From Baffinella frigidus (taxonomy: Eukaryota; Cryptophyceae; Cryptomonadales; Baffinellaceae), in contig MU646309.1 in assembly GCA_026770585.1 (NCBI GenBank), positions 742,045-765,290 on the forward strand: a stretch of 23,246 bases of DNA, read 5' to 3'. The translations under genes and the position numbers were made by a program. Positions 18,408-21,985 of the stretch are shown here, piece after piece; the stretch's first letter is position 1, and each line of letters begins with the position of its first letter. The notes under the pieces were generated by a model, which did no database searches, was not told the DNA's origin, and was given only the letters and a program-made list of their open reading frames with translations.

Positions 18408-19283
18408 TGAGAGATAGAGATTGAGAGAGAGAGAGAGAGAGGGAGGGAGGGAGAGATTGAGAGAGAGAGAGAGAGACAGAGAAATTAAGACAGAGAGATA
18501 TGACGTGGCAGGTGCGCACGGAGCGCGAGCGAGAATCCACTTTTGACATCTTTGAAGGGAAACCCCTTGCATCCTTAAGTTAACCACGTCAGATCTTACG
18601 TGGATAAGGCGTCGGTTTCCCTCAAAGCAATCTGGCGTGGCAGGTGCGCACGGAGCGCGAGCGAGCAGCGCTGGGCGCCGACATCGCCGGGGTTGCTCCC
18701 CTTCCCACACCCACTTAGCAGCGAGGCAGCGAGCGAGGACCTTTTTCCCTTGCAGCCACCGGGGGCTTCACGGATACAGTCCATTTGAACGATTTGTACT
18801 GGAATGTTATCCGGGGCGGGGGTTGCTCACCCGCCCTCCCAACTAACTAATGTACTAACTAAGTAGCTAACGTGGGGCGGCCGTGCGTTGCTACATGGGA
18901 TATGAGTGGTACCACCCACGCACAACCCAACCACGCCCCACTTAGCAGCGAGCGAGGACTTTTTCACCTCGAATTGAAGGCAAAATTCCGGTCAGGTTCC
19001 AGGGCAATGGATAAGATTCTAGAATAAATCGTTGAGATGGACTGTATCCGTGAAGCCCCCGGTTGCTGCTCAGTGGCTCCCAGAGGTGCATTTGAGCCAT
19101 TATCTCCCATAGGTAATTGGAGCCATTCTCTCCCAGAGGTGATGGAATTGGAGCCATTTGGAAGCTCTCACCCTCCTCTCACCTCTCCCCGACTTGCGTC
19201 TGTGCTACCGGTACCCGGTTCTTGAGGCGAGGGTTGAAGGTTCAGGGTTCAGGGTTCAGGGTTTAATATTTAGGGTTTAGGGT

Positions 19284-19322
<39 letters not shown>

Positions 19323-19844
19323 GGTTTAGGGTTTAGGGTTTAGGGTTTAGGGTTTAGGGTTTAGGGTTTAGGTTTTAGGGTTGGGGGTTGGCAGCGCTCC
19401 CCGGAAGAGGTTGCATGGCCAAGTTCTGCTTTCTGGATGGCGTTTGGACGGAGAGAAACGTTTCTCCCGCATGCCCCGGATATCCGGGGGGGAAGGAACT
19501 CGGCCGCTGCTAAGTGGGAGACCTATGGGCCCCTCTAGCATTCTCGTGTTGCCAGGCAGAGCTAGGTGGTGTGTGGGTAAGACCTACCGCTTAGCAGCCA
19601 CCGGGGGCTTCACGGATACAGTCCATCTAAACGATGTGTACTGGAATCTCATCCATTGCCCTGGAACCTAACCGGAATTCCGCCTTGCATTCAAGGCGAA
19701 AAAGAACCCGGCTGCTGCTGAGTGGGCGTGCAGGATGGTGTCGTTCTCTCAACTTGACACGCGGGGCAGGTTGTGCTACTAGACGTGGAGGTGAAGCGCG
19801 TGCGGCCACCCACCTCTGTCGCCTCTGCCGCCGACCCCGACTGA
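11716..19844 (+). CDS. Thylakoid-lumen FKBP-type peptidyl-prolyl cis-trans isomerase, six exons
   Basis: Proposed join: 11716-12108, 12679-12736, 13797-13870, 15600-15686, 18644-18691, 19770-19844. It totals 735 nt, 244 residues plus TGA, with every phase consistent. The N-terminus has a hydrophobic signal ending AQA, then WAPSP: a bipartite plastid presequence with an aromatic at the cleavage point. Residues about 73-97 (ASRRSAVAVAVLLVLSPGEG, then VHAA) are a twin-arginine thylakoid signal. The FKBP domain runs from about residue 115: GLQLQDVRVGTG, VTFNYVGRL, PFEDT, VELGKTRIIKGLEEGLEGMR, KRRLLIPSVLGY, ending VVLLDVEVKRV. Tyr26, Phe36 and Tyr82 equivalents of FKBP12 are kept. Trp59 is Leu (KGLEEG) and Phe99 is Leu, as in many lumenal FKBPs, so catalysis may be weak and a chaperone or assembly role possible. 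The exon 5-6 join is the least certain; a further small exon could be missing. Confidence 0.85.
12116..12212. repeat. (GA)n microsatellite in FKBP intron 1
   Basis: GAGA tract with AAAG and GGGA interruptions starting 7 bases after the splice donor. It produces long low-complexity frames in all readings. Confidence 0.9.
12411..12587. mobile_element. MITE-like family M, copy 1
   Basis: CCACTAGCCCTCCGAGGTGG...CCACCTCGCAGGGCTGGTGG, with outer CGC / GCG extending the match. Inner palindrome GGGGTCGGATTCGACCCC. Sister at 12969-13110. Confidence 0.85.
12679..12736 (+). CDS. FKBP exon 2
   Basis: 58 nt encoding VETGSRVTFNYVGRLAGRQ plus one base of the next Gly. Contains the conserved Tyr of the FKBP core. 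Acceptor CACACCTCCAG; donor CAAG|GTTCCC. Confidence 0.88.
12758..12928. mobile_element. MITE-like singleton P
   Basis: CAGCTTATAACCGGGTCGGGTA...TACCCG...CCGGTATAAGCTG. Outer CAACCCG / CGGGTTG may extend the ends to 12746-12938. The centre carries the CCTACCGTAGGGTCATAGG module. It lies exactly between exon 2 and its echo. Confidence 0.75.
12937..12968 (+). repeat. Echo of FKBP exon 2 3' border
   Basis: GGCGCCTCGCGGACCGGCAAGG|TTCCA repeats exon 2's end and donor (GGCGCCTCGCGGGTCGCCAAGG|TTCCC) with three or four mismatches. Confidence 0.85.
12969..13110. mobile_element. MITE-like family M, copy 2
   Basis: CCACCAGCCCTTGGAGGTGG...CCACTTGGGAGGGCTGGTGG with inner GGGGTCGGATCCGACCCC. The flanking GGTTCCACCA / TGGTGGAACC also pair, so the GTTCCA donor of the preceding echo could itself be element-derived. 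Confidence 0.85.
13120..13256. mobile_element. Family I, half/rearranged copy
   Basis: AAGTTGACGATTTTGTGGGG, GTTGACTTTCTCAAACCGAT and TGTGAGATAA match the right half of the 23092 element. The left is rearranged, with two AAATCGTCGACT words. Confidence 0.65.
13281..13320 (+). repeat. Echo 1 of FKBP exon 3 5' border
   Basis: GCAAGGAAGCCGTTCGAAGA then CACAGCGCAGGACAACG matches the first ~36 bases of exon 3 with a few changes. It is bracketed by TGACCCTC.GCACAA tandem words (about 13260-13370). Confidence 0.85.
13380..13504. mobile_element. MITE-like family C, copy 2 (reverse)
   Basis: CCACGCCAGATTCTTGGAAG...GGGCTCAGGCGTGG; interior AAAGTCAATTTCCCCTGAAG is the complement of the 14589 copy. Confidence 0.85.
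13512..13582. mobile_element. Family I, left half copy
   Basis: TTATCTCAGAGCAAG...AAGTCAACTCCCCCATAACT..GTCAACTTAT, ending at the position where intact I elements reach their loop. Confidence 0.7.
13584..13629 (+). repeat. Echo 2 of FKBP exon 3 5' border
   Basis: ATGCCAGGGCAGCCGTTCGA then GGACACAGCGCAGGACAACG repeats the acceptor and first ~38 bases of exon 3, with few changes. Confidence 0.88.
13797..13870 (+). CDS. FKBP exon 3
   Basis: 74 nt. Completes Gly, then KPFEDTAQDDDPIRVELGKT and RIIK, phase 0 end. Contains the equivalent of the FKBP12 Phe36/Asp37 pair (here Phe-Glu) and Val55-Ile56 (Ile-Ile). Acceptor GGCACCAG, donor ATCAAG|GTGCCT. Chosen over the two upstream echoes because only this copy runs the full length with correct phase. 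Confidence 0.88.
14115..14155 (+). repeat. Echo of FKBP exon 3 3' border
   Basis: GGCAAGACCCGCATCATCAA|GGTGCCTCTATCTA repeats exon 3's last 20 bases and the intron start (GGCAAGACCCGTATCATCAA then GGTGCCTCTCTCTA). Confidence 0.88.
14162..14195. repeat. Short telomere-like tract
   Basis: CCTAAACCCCAAACCCTAGA and following CCCTAAAC; four to five degenerate CCCTAAA units directly after the exon-3 echo. Confidence 0.65.
14203..14312. mobile_element. Inverted-repeat element carrying a coding-like insert
   Basis: 21-bp ends TCTGTCTCAGTCCATCCGGG(C) / GCCCGAATGGACTGAGACAGA with one mismatch. The 68-bp interior is not palindromic. On the minus strand it reads V-G-E-H-G-L-E-KIDLQ, then a GTACTC donor, resembling the units at 3884 and 4118. 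This suggests a captured gene fragment (Pack-MITE style). Confidence 0.65.
14361..14432. repeat. 36-bp tandem repeat x2
   Basis: CGTTGTTGCTCTCAGGTTCT..CAGGATCTCAGGATCT is perfectly repeated (14361-14396, 14397-14432), with internal CTCAGGAT subrepeats. Confidence 0.9.
14589..14716. mobile_element. MITE-like family C, copy 3
   Basis: CCACGCCAGAGCCCAGGAG...AAGAATCTGGCGTGG, interior GTTGACTTTTGAAAACCACT. Confidence 0.85.
14738..14887. mobile_element. MITE-like family I, copy 2
   Basis: CTTATCTCAGAAACGGAATT...TTTTGAGATAG; arms TTAAGTCAATTCC / GGAATTGACTTAA. Intact. Confidence 0.85.
15040..15248. mobile_element. MITE-like family H, copy 3
   Basis: CCACTCGAGGCTGGAAGTGG...TTTCTAGCCTCGAGTGG. Interior TTTAGTACCAGTCACGGGCA, GGTCACGTATC, ATTACTACACA. 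Confidence 0.9.
15296..15457. mobile_element. MITE-like family D, copy 3
   Basis: CCACACAGCGGGCTTCGAAG...CTTCGAAACCCGCTATGTGG with central CCTACGGTAGGC / CCGTAGG. Confidence 0.85.
15491..15525 (+). repeat. Echo of FKBP exon 4 5' border
   Basis: GCAG|GGGCTAGAGGAGGGGC then CAGAGGGGATGCGG repeats the acceptor CAG and first ~30 bases of exon 4. An A-derived half element (15526-15596, CCATCTAAACGACTCCGGTA ... AACGTGACCAAT) separates them. Confidence 0.88.
15600..15686 (+). CDS. FKBP exon 4
   Basis: 87 nt, 29 codons: GLEEGLEGMREGGKRRLLIP then SVLGYQDKE. Core strands of the FKBP fold, with the Tyr82 equivalent in LGY and Leu in place of the usual Trp59. Acceptor GTAACCAG; donor AAGGAG|GTGCGC. Confidence 0.9.
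15694..15816. mobile_element. MITE-like family B, copy 2 (reverse interior)
   Basis: CCACGCCCGGGC...CATTCTGGCGTGG. Begins seven bases after the exon 4 donor. Inner GTCAGATCTGACGCGGATAA. Confidence 0.8.
15829..15945 (+). repeat. Family K subgroup copy
   Basis: TTAGGTCCTTCATGTCATTT, TCTCCCAACATAGGCGAACA, CGCAGAAAGGATCTGCAGGG; right end decayed. Confidence 0.6.
15946..16210. other. AT-rich tandem words and ATCGATGTTGACTTAGA repeat
   Basis: Repeated GTTAATTTRTTTYAATT words at 15946-15982. 16041-16107 has four copies of a ~17-bp ATCGATGTTGACTTAGA unit. About 16144-16210 is similar to 16378-16440 (both contain TTGCATGCGA.GC), flanking the G element. Confidence 0.6.
16211..16363. mobile_element. 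MITE-like family G, copy 2
   Basis: CATCCGAGAACATGTTTAAT...ATTAAACATGTCCCCGGAT. About 153 bp, AT-rich. A diverged duplicate of its flank lies on each side. Confidence 0.75.
16440..16580. mobile_element. MITE-like family F, copy 4
   Basis: CATCTCGGAAGATAACTGAA...TTCAGTTATCTTTCGAGATG; interior GGCCTCCTAATTAAAT. Confidence 0.9.
16584..16628 (+). pseudogene. Possible C2H2 zinc-finger fragment
   Basis: Reads V-MRTHSGDRPYACST then a stop codon. It matches the His-containing end and linker of a C2H2 finger (RTH-[TS]-G-[ED]-R-P-Y-x-C). A possible preceding piece (LACDA.GTC, about 16190 and 16410) is cut off by F and G elements. Likely a relic; the resemblance could be chance over so few residues. 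Confidence 0.35.
16666..16808. mobile_element. MITE-like family G, copy 1
   Basis: CTCATCCGGGAACATCATTT...AAATGATGTTCCCGGATGAG, inner AAATTTACTACACA / TGTGTAGTAAATTT. Best-preserved G copy. Confidence 0.9.
16870..16950. repeat. (TTC)n microsatellite
   Basis: About thirteen TTC units at 16910-16948 after a T/C-rich lead. The poly-Phe, poly-Ser and poly-Glu frames are artefacts of it. Confidence 0.9.
16951..17297. other. Spacer and A-derived half element
   Basis: 16951-17186 shows nothing firm. 17187-17270 (CCATCTAAACGATTCCCGTA...AACGTGACCAATATTGCCCG) is the same A-derived half found at 15526-15596. Confidence 0.5.
17298..17433. mobile_element. MITE-like family G, copy 4
   Basis: TATCTGGGGAAACCTA...TAGGTTTCCCTTGATA, with very long matched arms CATTTGATGGTAATGAAAAT / ATTTTCATTGCCATCAAATG and TTACTACACA at the loop. 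Confidence 0.9.
17449..17614. mobile_element. Inverted-repeat singleton
   Basis: CACCGCCTCCTCCGCTGCCGAGCG / CGCTCGGCAGCGGTG arms, with inner nested GAGGTCGAAAATCGACCT and CCGTAGG...CCTACGG modules like those of D. Confidence 0.65.
17652..17778. mobile_element. MITE-like family B, copy 3
   Basis: CCACGCCAGGTTGATCGAGG...CCTCTGGCGTGG. Flanked on both sides by ACTGTT, a plausible 6-bp target-site duplication. Confidence 0.85.
17788..17926. mobile_element. MITE-like family A, copy 3
   Basis: CCACTTAGCAGCGACC...GGTGGCTGCTAGGTGG; centre CCCCCGGATTCTCGGGGG. Nine bases from the B element. Confidence 0.85.
17927..18104. other. Spacer, nothing recognised
   Basis: GC-rich, includes a T8 run; no gene or inverted repeat seen. 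Confidence 0.35.
18105..18191. repeat. (CT)n microsatellite
   Basis: CTCTCT/CTGTCT tract, similar to 8363-8461. Confidence 0.9.
18218..18241 (+). repeat. Echo of FKBP exon 4 3' end
   Basis: CTCGG-GCGTGCTAGGGGTACCAAG resembles exon 4's TCGGTGCTGGGGTACCAAG. It directly replaces the missing left end of the truncated B element that follows. Confidence 0.6.
18242..18323. mobile_element. Family B, copy 4, left end missing
   Basis: GGGAAACCCCTTGCATCCTT...CAATCTGGCGTGG, nearly identical to 18551-18640, so one of the youngest pairs. Confidence 0.8.
18379..18490. repeat. (GA)n microsatellite
   Basis: GAGAGA tract with GATTGAGAGA and GGGAGGGAGG interruptions. Complementary in composition to the CT tract 190 bp upstream, so a large fold-back is possible. 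Confidence 0.9.
18507..18533 (+). repeat. Echo of FKBP exon 5 5' border
   Basis: GGCAG|GTGCGCACGGAGCGC then GAGCGAG is identical over 27 bases to the acceptor and start of exon 5. The B element 18534-18640 lies between. Confidence 0.92.
18534..18640. mobile_element. Family B, copy 5
   Basis: AATCCACTTTTGACATCTTT...CAATCTGGCGTGG. Its right terminus is followed by CAG|GTGCGC, so it abuts the acceptor AG. The left terminus lacks the full CCACGCC end. Confidence 0.8.
18644..18691 (+). CDS. FKBP exon 5
   Basis: 48 nt, VRTERERAALGADIAG, phase 0. The donor GCCGGG|GTTGCT is inferred from the echo at 18811-18840, where similarity spans this junction. Corresponds to the loop between the LGY strand and the last beta strand. 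Reading on gives a stop at the A-element end (CACTTAG). Confidence 0.7.
18711..18810. mobile_element. Family A, rearranged copy 4
   Basis: Starts CCACTTAGCAGCGAGGCAGC, but the interior jumps to CCACCGGGGGCTTCACGGAT and TTTGTACTGGAATGTTAT with no matching right end. It looks like two A halves joined. Confidence 0.65.
18811..18840 (+). repeat. Echo of FKBP exon 5 3' border
   Basis: CCGGGGCGGGGGTTGCTCAC..CCCTCCC resembles GCCGGGGTTGCTCCCCTTCC at 18687, across the proposed donor. Confidence 0.6.
18938..19076. mobile_element. MITE-like family A, copy 5
   Basis: CCACTTAGCAGCGAGCGAGG...CCGGTTGCTGCTCAGTGG, reverse interior orientation relative to 22797. Confidence 0.8.
19080..19165. repeat. Short tandem repeat, GAGCCATT..TCTCCCA unit
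   Basis: Three degenerate copies of TTGGAGCCATTCTCTCCCAG with AGGT between them. Confidence 0.65.
19229..19382. repeat. Interstitial telomeric array, TTTAGGG orientation
   Basis: Degenerate TTCAGGG and TTGAGGG units grade into eight near-perfect TTTAGGG units (about 19322-19380). Orientation is opposite to the terminal array, and the tract lies inside FKBP intron 5. Confidence 0.88.
19383..19586. other. Spacer with right half of an A element
   Basis: 19475-19519 matches the A right arm (CCCCGGATATCCGGGG...GCTGCTAAGTGG). The remainder is unassigned and is the best place to look for a missing small exon. Confidence 0.5.
19587..19725. mobile_element. MITE-like family A, copy 6
   Basis: CCGCTTAGCAGCCACCGGGG...GGCTGCTGCTGAGTGG. 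One end-base substitution; inner CGCCTTGCATTCAAGGCG. Confidence 0.85.
19770..19844 (+). CDS. FKBP exon 6 (last)
   Basis: 75 nt: VVLLDVEVKRVRPPTSVASA then ADPD and TGA. V-L-L-D-V-E-V is the closing beta strand of the FKBP fold, with Leu in place of Phe99. Acceptor GCGGGGCAG. A stop in frame 15 nt upstream shows that splicing is required. Confidence 0.88.
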   Translation, partial: VVLLDVEVKRVRPPTSVASAADPD

Positions 19845-19847
19845 GCA

Positions 19848-19871
19848 CCTCTGCCGCCGACCCCGACTGAG
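19848..19871 (+). repeat. Echo of the FKBP stop-codon region
   Basis: CCTCTGCCGCCGACCCCGAC then TGAG is an exact 24-base direct repeat of 19822-19845, placed right after the stop. Confidence 0.92.
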
Positions 19872-20055
19872 AGACCCTCCCTGGAGTCTCAACGCAACAG
19901 GACCCACGAGAGAGGCCTACGTCAGTCTACTTGAGTCTACTTGAGTCTACGGCGTCCTCATAACCTTGCGTCCTTAGATGCCCTTAGAGCCTAGATACCC
20001 ACATGGAGGCCCTGCGGAATCATCGCCTCCTCGGGAGGACGTTGCGGCTACACTC
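19872..20055. other. Region downstream of the FKBP gene
   Basis: Presumed 3' UTR and spacer. (TTGAGTCTAC) is repeated about three times at 19922-19950. No polyadenylation motif stands out. Confidence 0.4.
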
Positions 20056-20282
20056 ACACCAACGTACAGGGGTACCTCGCTCATAAGAAACCGCCCCCCC
20101 CCAGGACCCTACAGTAGGCCTATGCCTAGGGCTCCATGGCTACAGCTTCACTACAGGAGTACCTCGCTCATAAGAAACTGCCCCCCCCCCTAAGGCCACC
20201 ATAGAGCCCTAGGCGTAGGCCTACTGTAGGGACCTAGTGGGGGGCGGTTTCTTATGCGCGAGGTACCCTTGTACGTTGGTGT
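20056..20282. mobile_element. Family E, composite of a half and a full copy
   Basis: A left half (20065-20151) is followed by a full element (20152-20273). Flanking ACACCAACG / CGTTGGTGT also pair, so the pair forms one larger inverted repeat. Confidence 0.85.
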
Positions 20283-20309
20283 CAATAAACCGACCCCGAT
20301 CGATCCTTC

Positions 20310-20395
20310 TGCACCGGGGGGCGTGATGCGATCCGAAAGGAAGCAGGGCTTTACTGCAGGATCAATTCCAGTGTCCGCCTGTGATGGGGGCGAGC
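20310..20395 (-). repeat. Family K copy, reverse
   Basis: CTGCACCGGGGGGCGTGATG, CGATCCGAAAGGAAGCA, TTCCAGTGTCCGCC: the complement of the K core with its CAG end at 20310. Confidence 0.7.
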
Positions 20396-20401
20396 CAGGC
20401 G

Positions 20402-20473
20402 TTGACCATCAATTTGACCATCAATTTGACCATCAATTCGATCATCAATTTGACCATCAATATGACCATCAAC
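20402..20473. repeat. 12-bp minisatellite, six units
   Basis: TTGACCATCAAT repeated six times with few substitutions. One frame gives a DHQF repeat, with no evidence that it is translated. Confidence 0.9.
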
Positions 20474-20536
20474 TCGCTGCAGCCTCGCAAAGGGAGGCCC
20501 CCCTCGCGACCCTTGCGAGGGCCCTGTCCTATGTCC

Positions 20537-20659
20537 TACAGGGGTACCTCGCTCATAAGACCCCCCCCCCCCCCAGGACCCTACAGTAGGTCTATGCCTA
20601 GGGCCATATGGTGGTCCTAGGGGGGGGGGGCGGTTTCGTATGAGCGAGGTACCCCTGTA
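20537..20659. mobile_element. Hairpin MITE family E, copy 6
   Basis: TACAGGGGTACCTCGCTCAT...ATGAGCGAGGTACCCCTGTA, with very long C/G tracts (12-13 C and 10 G). Confidence 0.9.
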
Positions 20660-20737
20660 CCCATGCGAGCAGACCACCAACCGCCCGCGAGGAGACGAAT
20701 CTGCCCCTCGCGTCTCACGCATCAGCACCGCCCGATC

Positions 20738-20892
20738 TAATGGGGTAATGGGCTAAAAATGGGGTAGTTGGGCCTACGATTTTGACTACGGTAGGCCGTA
20801 GGGGCCTAGGGGGGCTCCTACGAAAACCCCCACGGCCTACCGGAGGTAATACCGTAGGCCTAACTACCCCATTTTTAGTCCGTTACCCTATG
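20738..20892. mobile_element. Inverted-repeat singleton Q
   Basis: ATGGGGTAATGGGCTAAAAA..GGGGTAGTTGGGCCTACG complemented by CGTAGGCCTAACTACCCCAT..TTAGTCCGTTACCC. Core holds GGTAGGCCGTAGG, the module also seen in D and E. Confidence 0.85.
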
Positions 20893-20940
20893 AAATCTCA
20901 CCCTCTTCCGCCTGACGCTCCGAGGCTCTCTCAAGGACTC

Positions 20941-21063
20941 TCAAGGAGCCGCGGTTTTCTCGGTGGTCTCGACAGCCTTCTTCTCGGCAGCCTTCTCGGC
21001 ACCAGGCTCCGTGGCCGGGGCGTCCTCCCCCTGCTCCTCCCCGCCCTCCGCCGCCTCCTCCTC
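20941..21063 (-). CDS. Candidate terminal exon, acidic Ala/Glu/Lys-rich tail, unidentified gene
   Basis: On the minus strand an acceptor GTGGAAACAG precedes 41 codons starting EEEAAEGGEEQGEDAPATEP, continuing with AEKAAEKKAVETTEKTAAP, then TGA. No ATG begins the frame, which fits an internal start by splicing. Low-complexity acidic tails of this type occur in many nuclear, ribosomal and cytoskeletal proteins, so no function is given. CTCTCAAGGA near the stop is directly repeated, recalling the FKBP stop echo. Confidence 0.45.
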   Translation of the reverse strand, partial: EEEAAEGGEEQGEDAPATEPGAEKAAEKKAVETTEKTAAP

Positions 21064-21118
21064 CTGTTTCCACGTCCCGAGATTCCCCAAGATGAGATCA
21101 CAGCACGGTGCACACGTA

Positions 21119-21262
21119 ACCACACGGTGGACTTTTCATCAGAAGTCAACTTACCGGAAGACGATTAACTTGAAGGATTTTGCAAGTTTTTTTCTCATGC
21201 AAATTGGTCACGTGACACCCCCTGGAATCCGGGGTCAAGGAAATCCTCGTAGCCCACCGATG
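21119..21262. mobile_element. MITE-like family J, copy 2
   Basis: CCACACGGTGGACTTTTCAT, AGAAGTCAACTTACC, GATTAACTTGAAGGATTTTG, GGTCACGTGAC, ending near AGCCCACCGATGGG. Confidence 0.65.
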
Positions 21263-21468
21263 GGAGGGGTTGCCTTGTTGAAAATAAGGACACACGCCGC
21301 TCGCAGGTGAACCCTAGGCACACATGCTTAGGCCTGGTGCACAGGCGTGATGTATGCCCCTACAGCGTGATGGAGCATACTTTCGAGTAACCCTTGCACC
21401 GAGAACACACGAGCGGCTCTGGATGCACGCAGGATCCGCCATGGGAAATCGCAGAGAGACGGGGGGGG
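21263..21468. other. Spacer, nothing recognised
   Basis: Mixed sequence with GTGATG-containing words repeated around 21348 and 21367. No gene called. Confidence 0.35.
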
Positions 21469-21637
21469 CACACCAGGCTATCCATGCCAACATAATTAAT
21501 GTCGATTGTAAGCGTTTGTGTAGTAATGTTCATACGTTTGGTCAAATGGCGCCCGAAAAGCGGGCGCAACGTGGCCAATTCTCCCTACAAAAAGCTACAA
21601 TCGACTTTTATTCTGATCGCATGGATAGCCTCGTGTG
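21469..21637. mobile_element. Inverted-repeat element
   Basis: ACACCAGGCTATCCATGCCA and GTCGATTGTAGC-like arms, complemented by ATCGCATGGATAGCCTCGTG and GCTACAATCGAC. Inner GGCGCCCGAAAAGCGGGCGC hairpin and a GTGTAGTAA module. Confidence 0.75.
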
Positions 21638-21727
21638 GGGGGACCGGTTGACGAGCTCGATGTGTACCACTCACCCAGCATGTCAACTTAAGAACAGTGA
21701 GGCTCAATAAGTGGAGGTAGAGGACCG

Positions 21728-21828
21728 GTTGATGATCTCGAGGGTGATGGGGGGGCGCTGCCTTGGGCTCCGCATCAGCAGCAATTTTCTGCAGCGCCTT
21801 CCCTCGGAGGTTCGCAACCTGCCACGCC
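21728..21828 (-). CDS. Candidate internal exon, unidentified minus-strand gene
   Basis: Minus-strand CACGCCAC..GGCAG acceptor, then VANLRGKALQKIAADAEPKA and APP. Ala/Lys/Glu-rich like the 20941 exon, so possibly the same gene. The far border is not resolved: CGGTTGATGATCTCGAGGG at its end is echoed at about 21645 (CGGTTGACGAGCTCGATG), the duplication pattern seen around true exons here. A C element abuts the acceptor. Tentative. Confidence 0.3.
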
Positions 21829-21831
21829 AGA

Positions 21832-21951
21832 GTGCAGGAGGGTCTTCATTTTTTTGAAATCACGTCTGAAAGCGGTTGTTAAAGACTTTTGAAAACCACT
21901 GCCCTGAGGAGGAATTGACTTTTGGCGCCCCCTTCCAAGGCTCTAGCGTGG
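21832..21951. mobile_element. MITE-like family C, copy 4
   Basis: CCACGCCAGAGTGCAGGAGG...GGCTCTAGCGTGG; one mismatch in the right terminus. Confidence 0.85.
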
Positions 21952-21985
21952 TGATCCTCAGCCTTGGAATCAGCCTCTCTCTCGG

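Larger units (their letters stand above)
15687..18643 (+). other. FKBP intron 4
   Basis: 2,957 bp, the longest intron: B, K, G, F, G, A-half, G, singleton, B and A elements, microsatellites, exon echoes, truncated B and a final B element ending at the acceptor. The first and last intron junctions read GGTGCGCAC, identical at both ends. Confidence 0.8.
18692..19769 (+). other. FKBP intron 5
   Basis: 1,078 bp: A remnant, exon-5 echo, A element, short tandem repeat, interstitial telomeric array, partial A, complete A, acceptor GCGGGGCAG. A further small exon inside cannot be excluded. Confidence 0.65.

Noticed and set aside
18306-18710. Minus-strand frames rich in Ser/Leu
   Set aside because: They are translations of the (GA)n tract; the plus strand carries echoes and FKBP exon 5.
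19519-19583. Open stretch MGPSSILVLPGRARW as a missing FKBP exon
   Set aside because: No match to the FKBP loop and no convincing acceptor/donor pair; kept only as a region to check.
20402-20473. Possible CRISPR-like repeat array
   Set aside because: Units are contiguous 12-mers without spacers, in a eukaryotic subtelomere.
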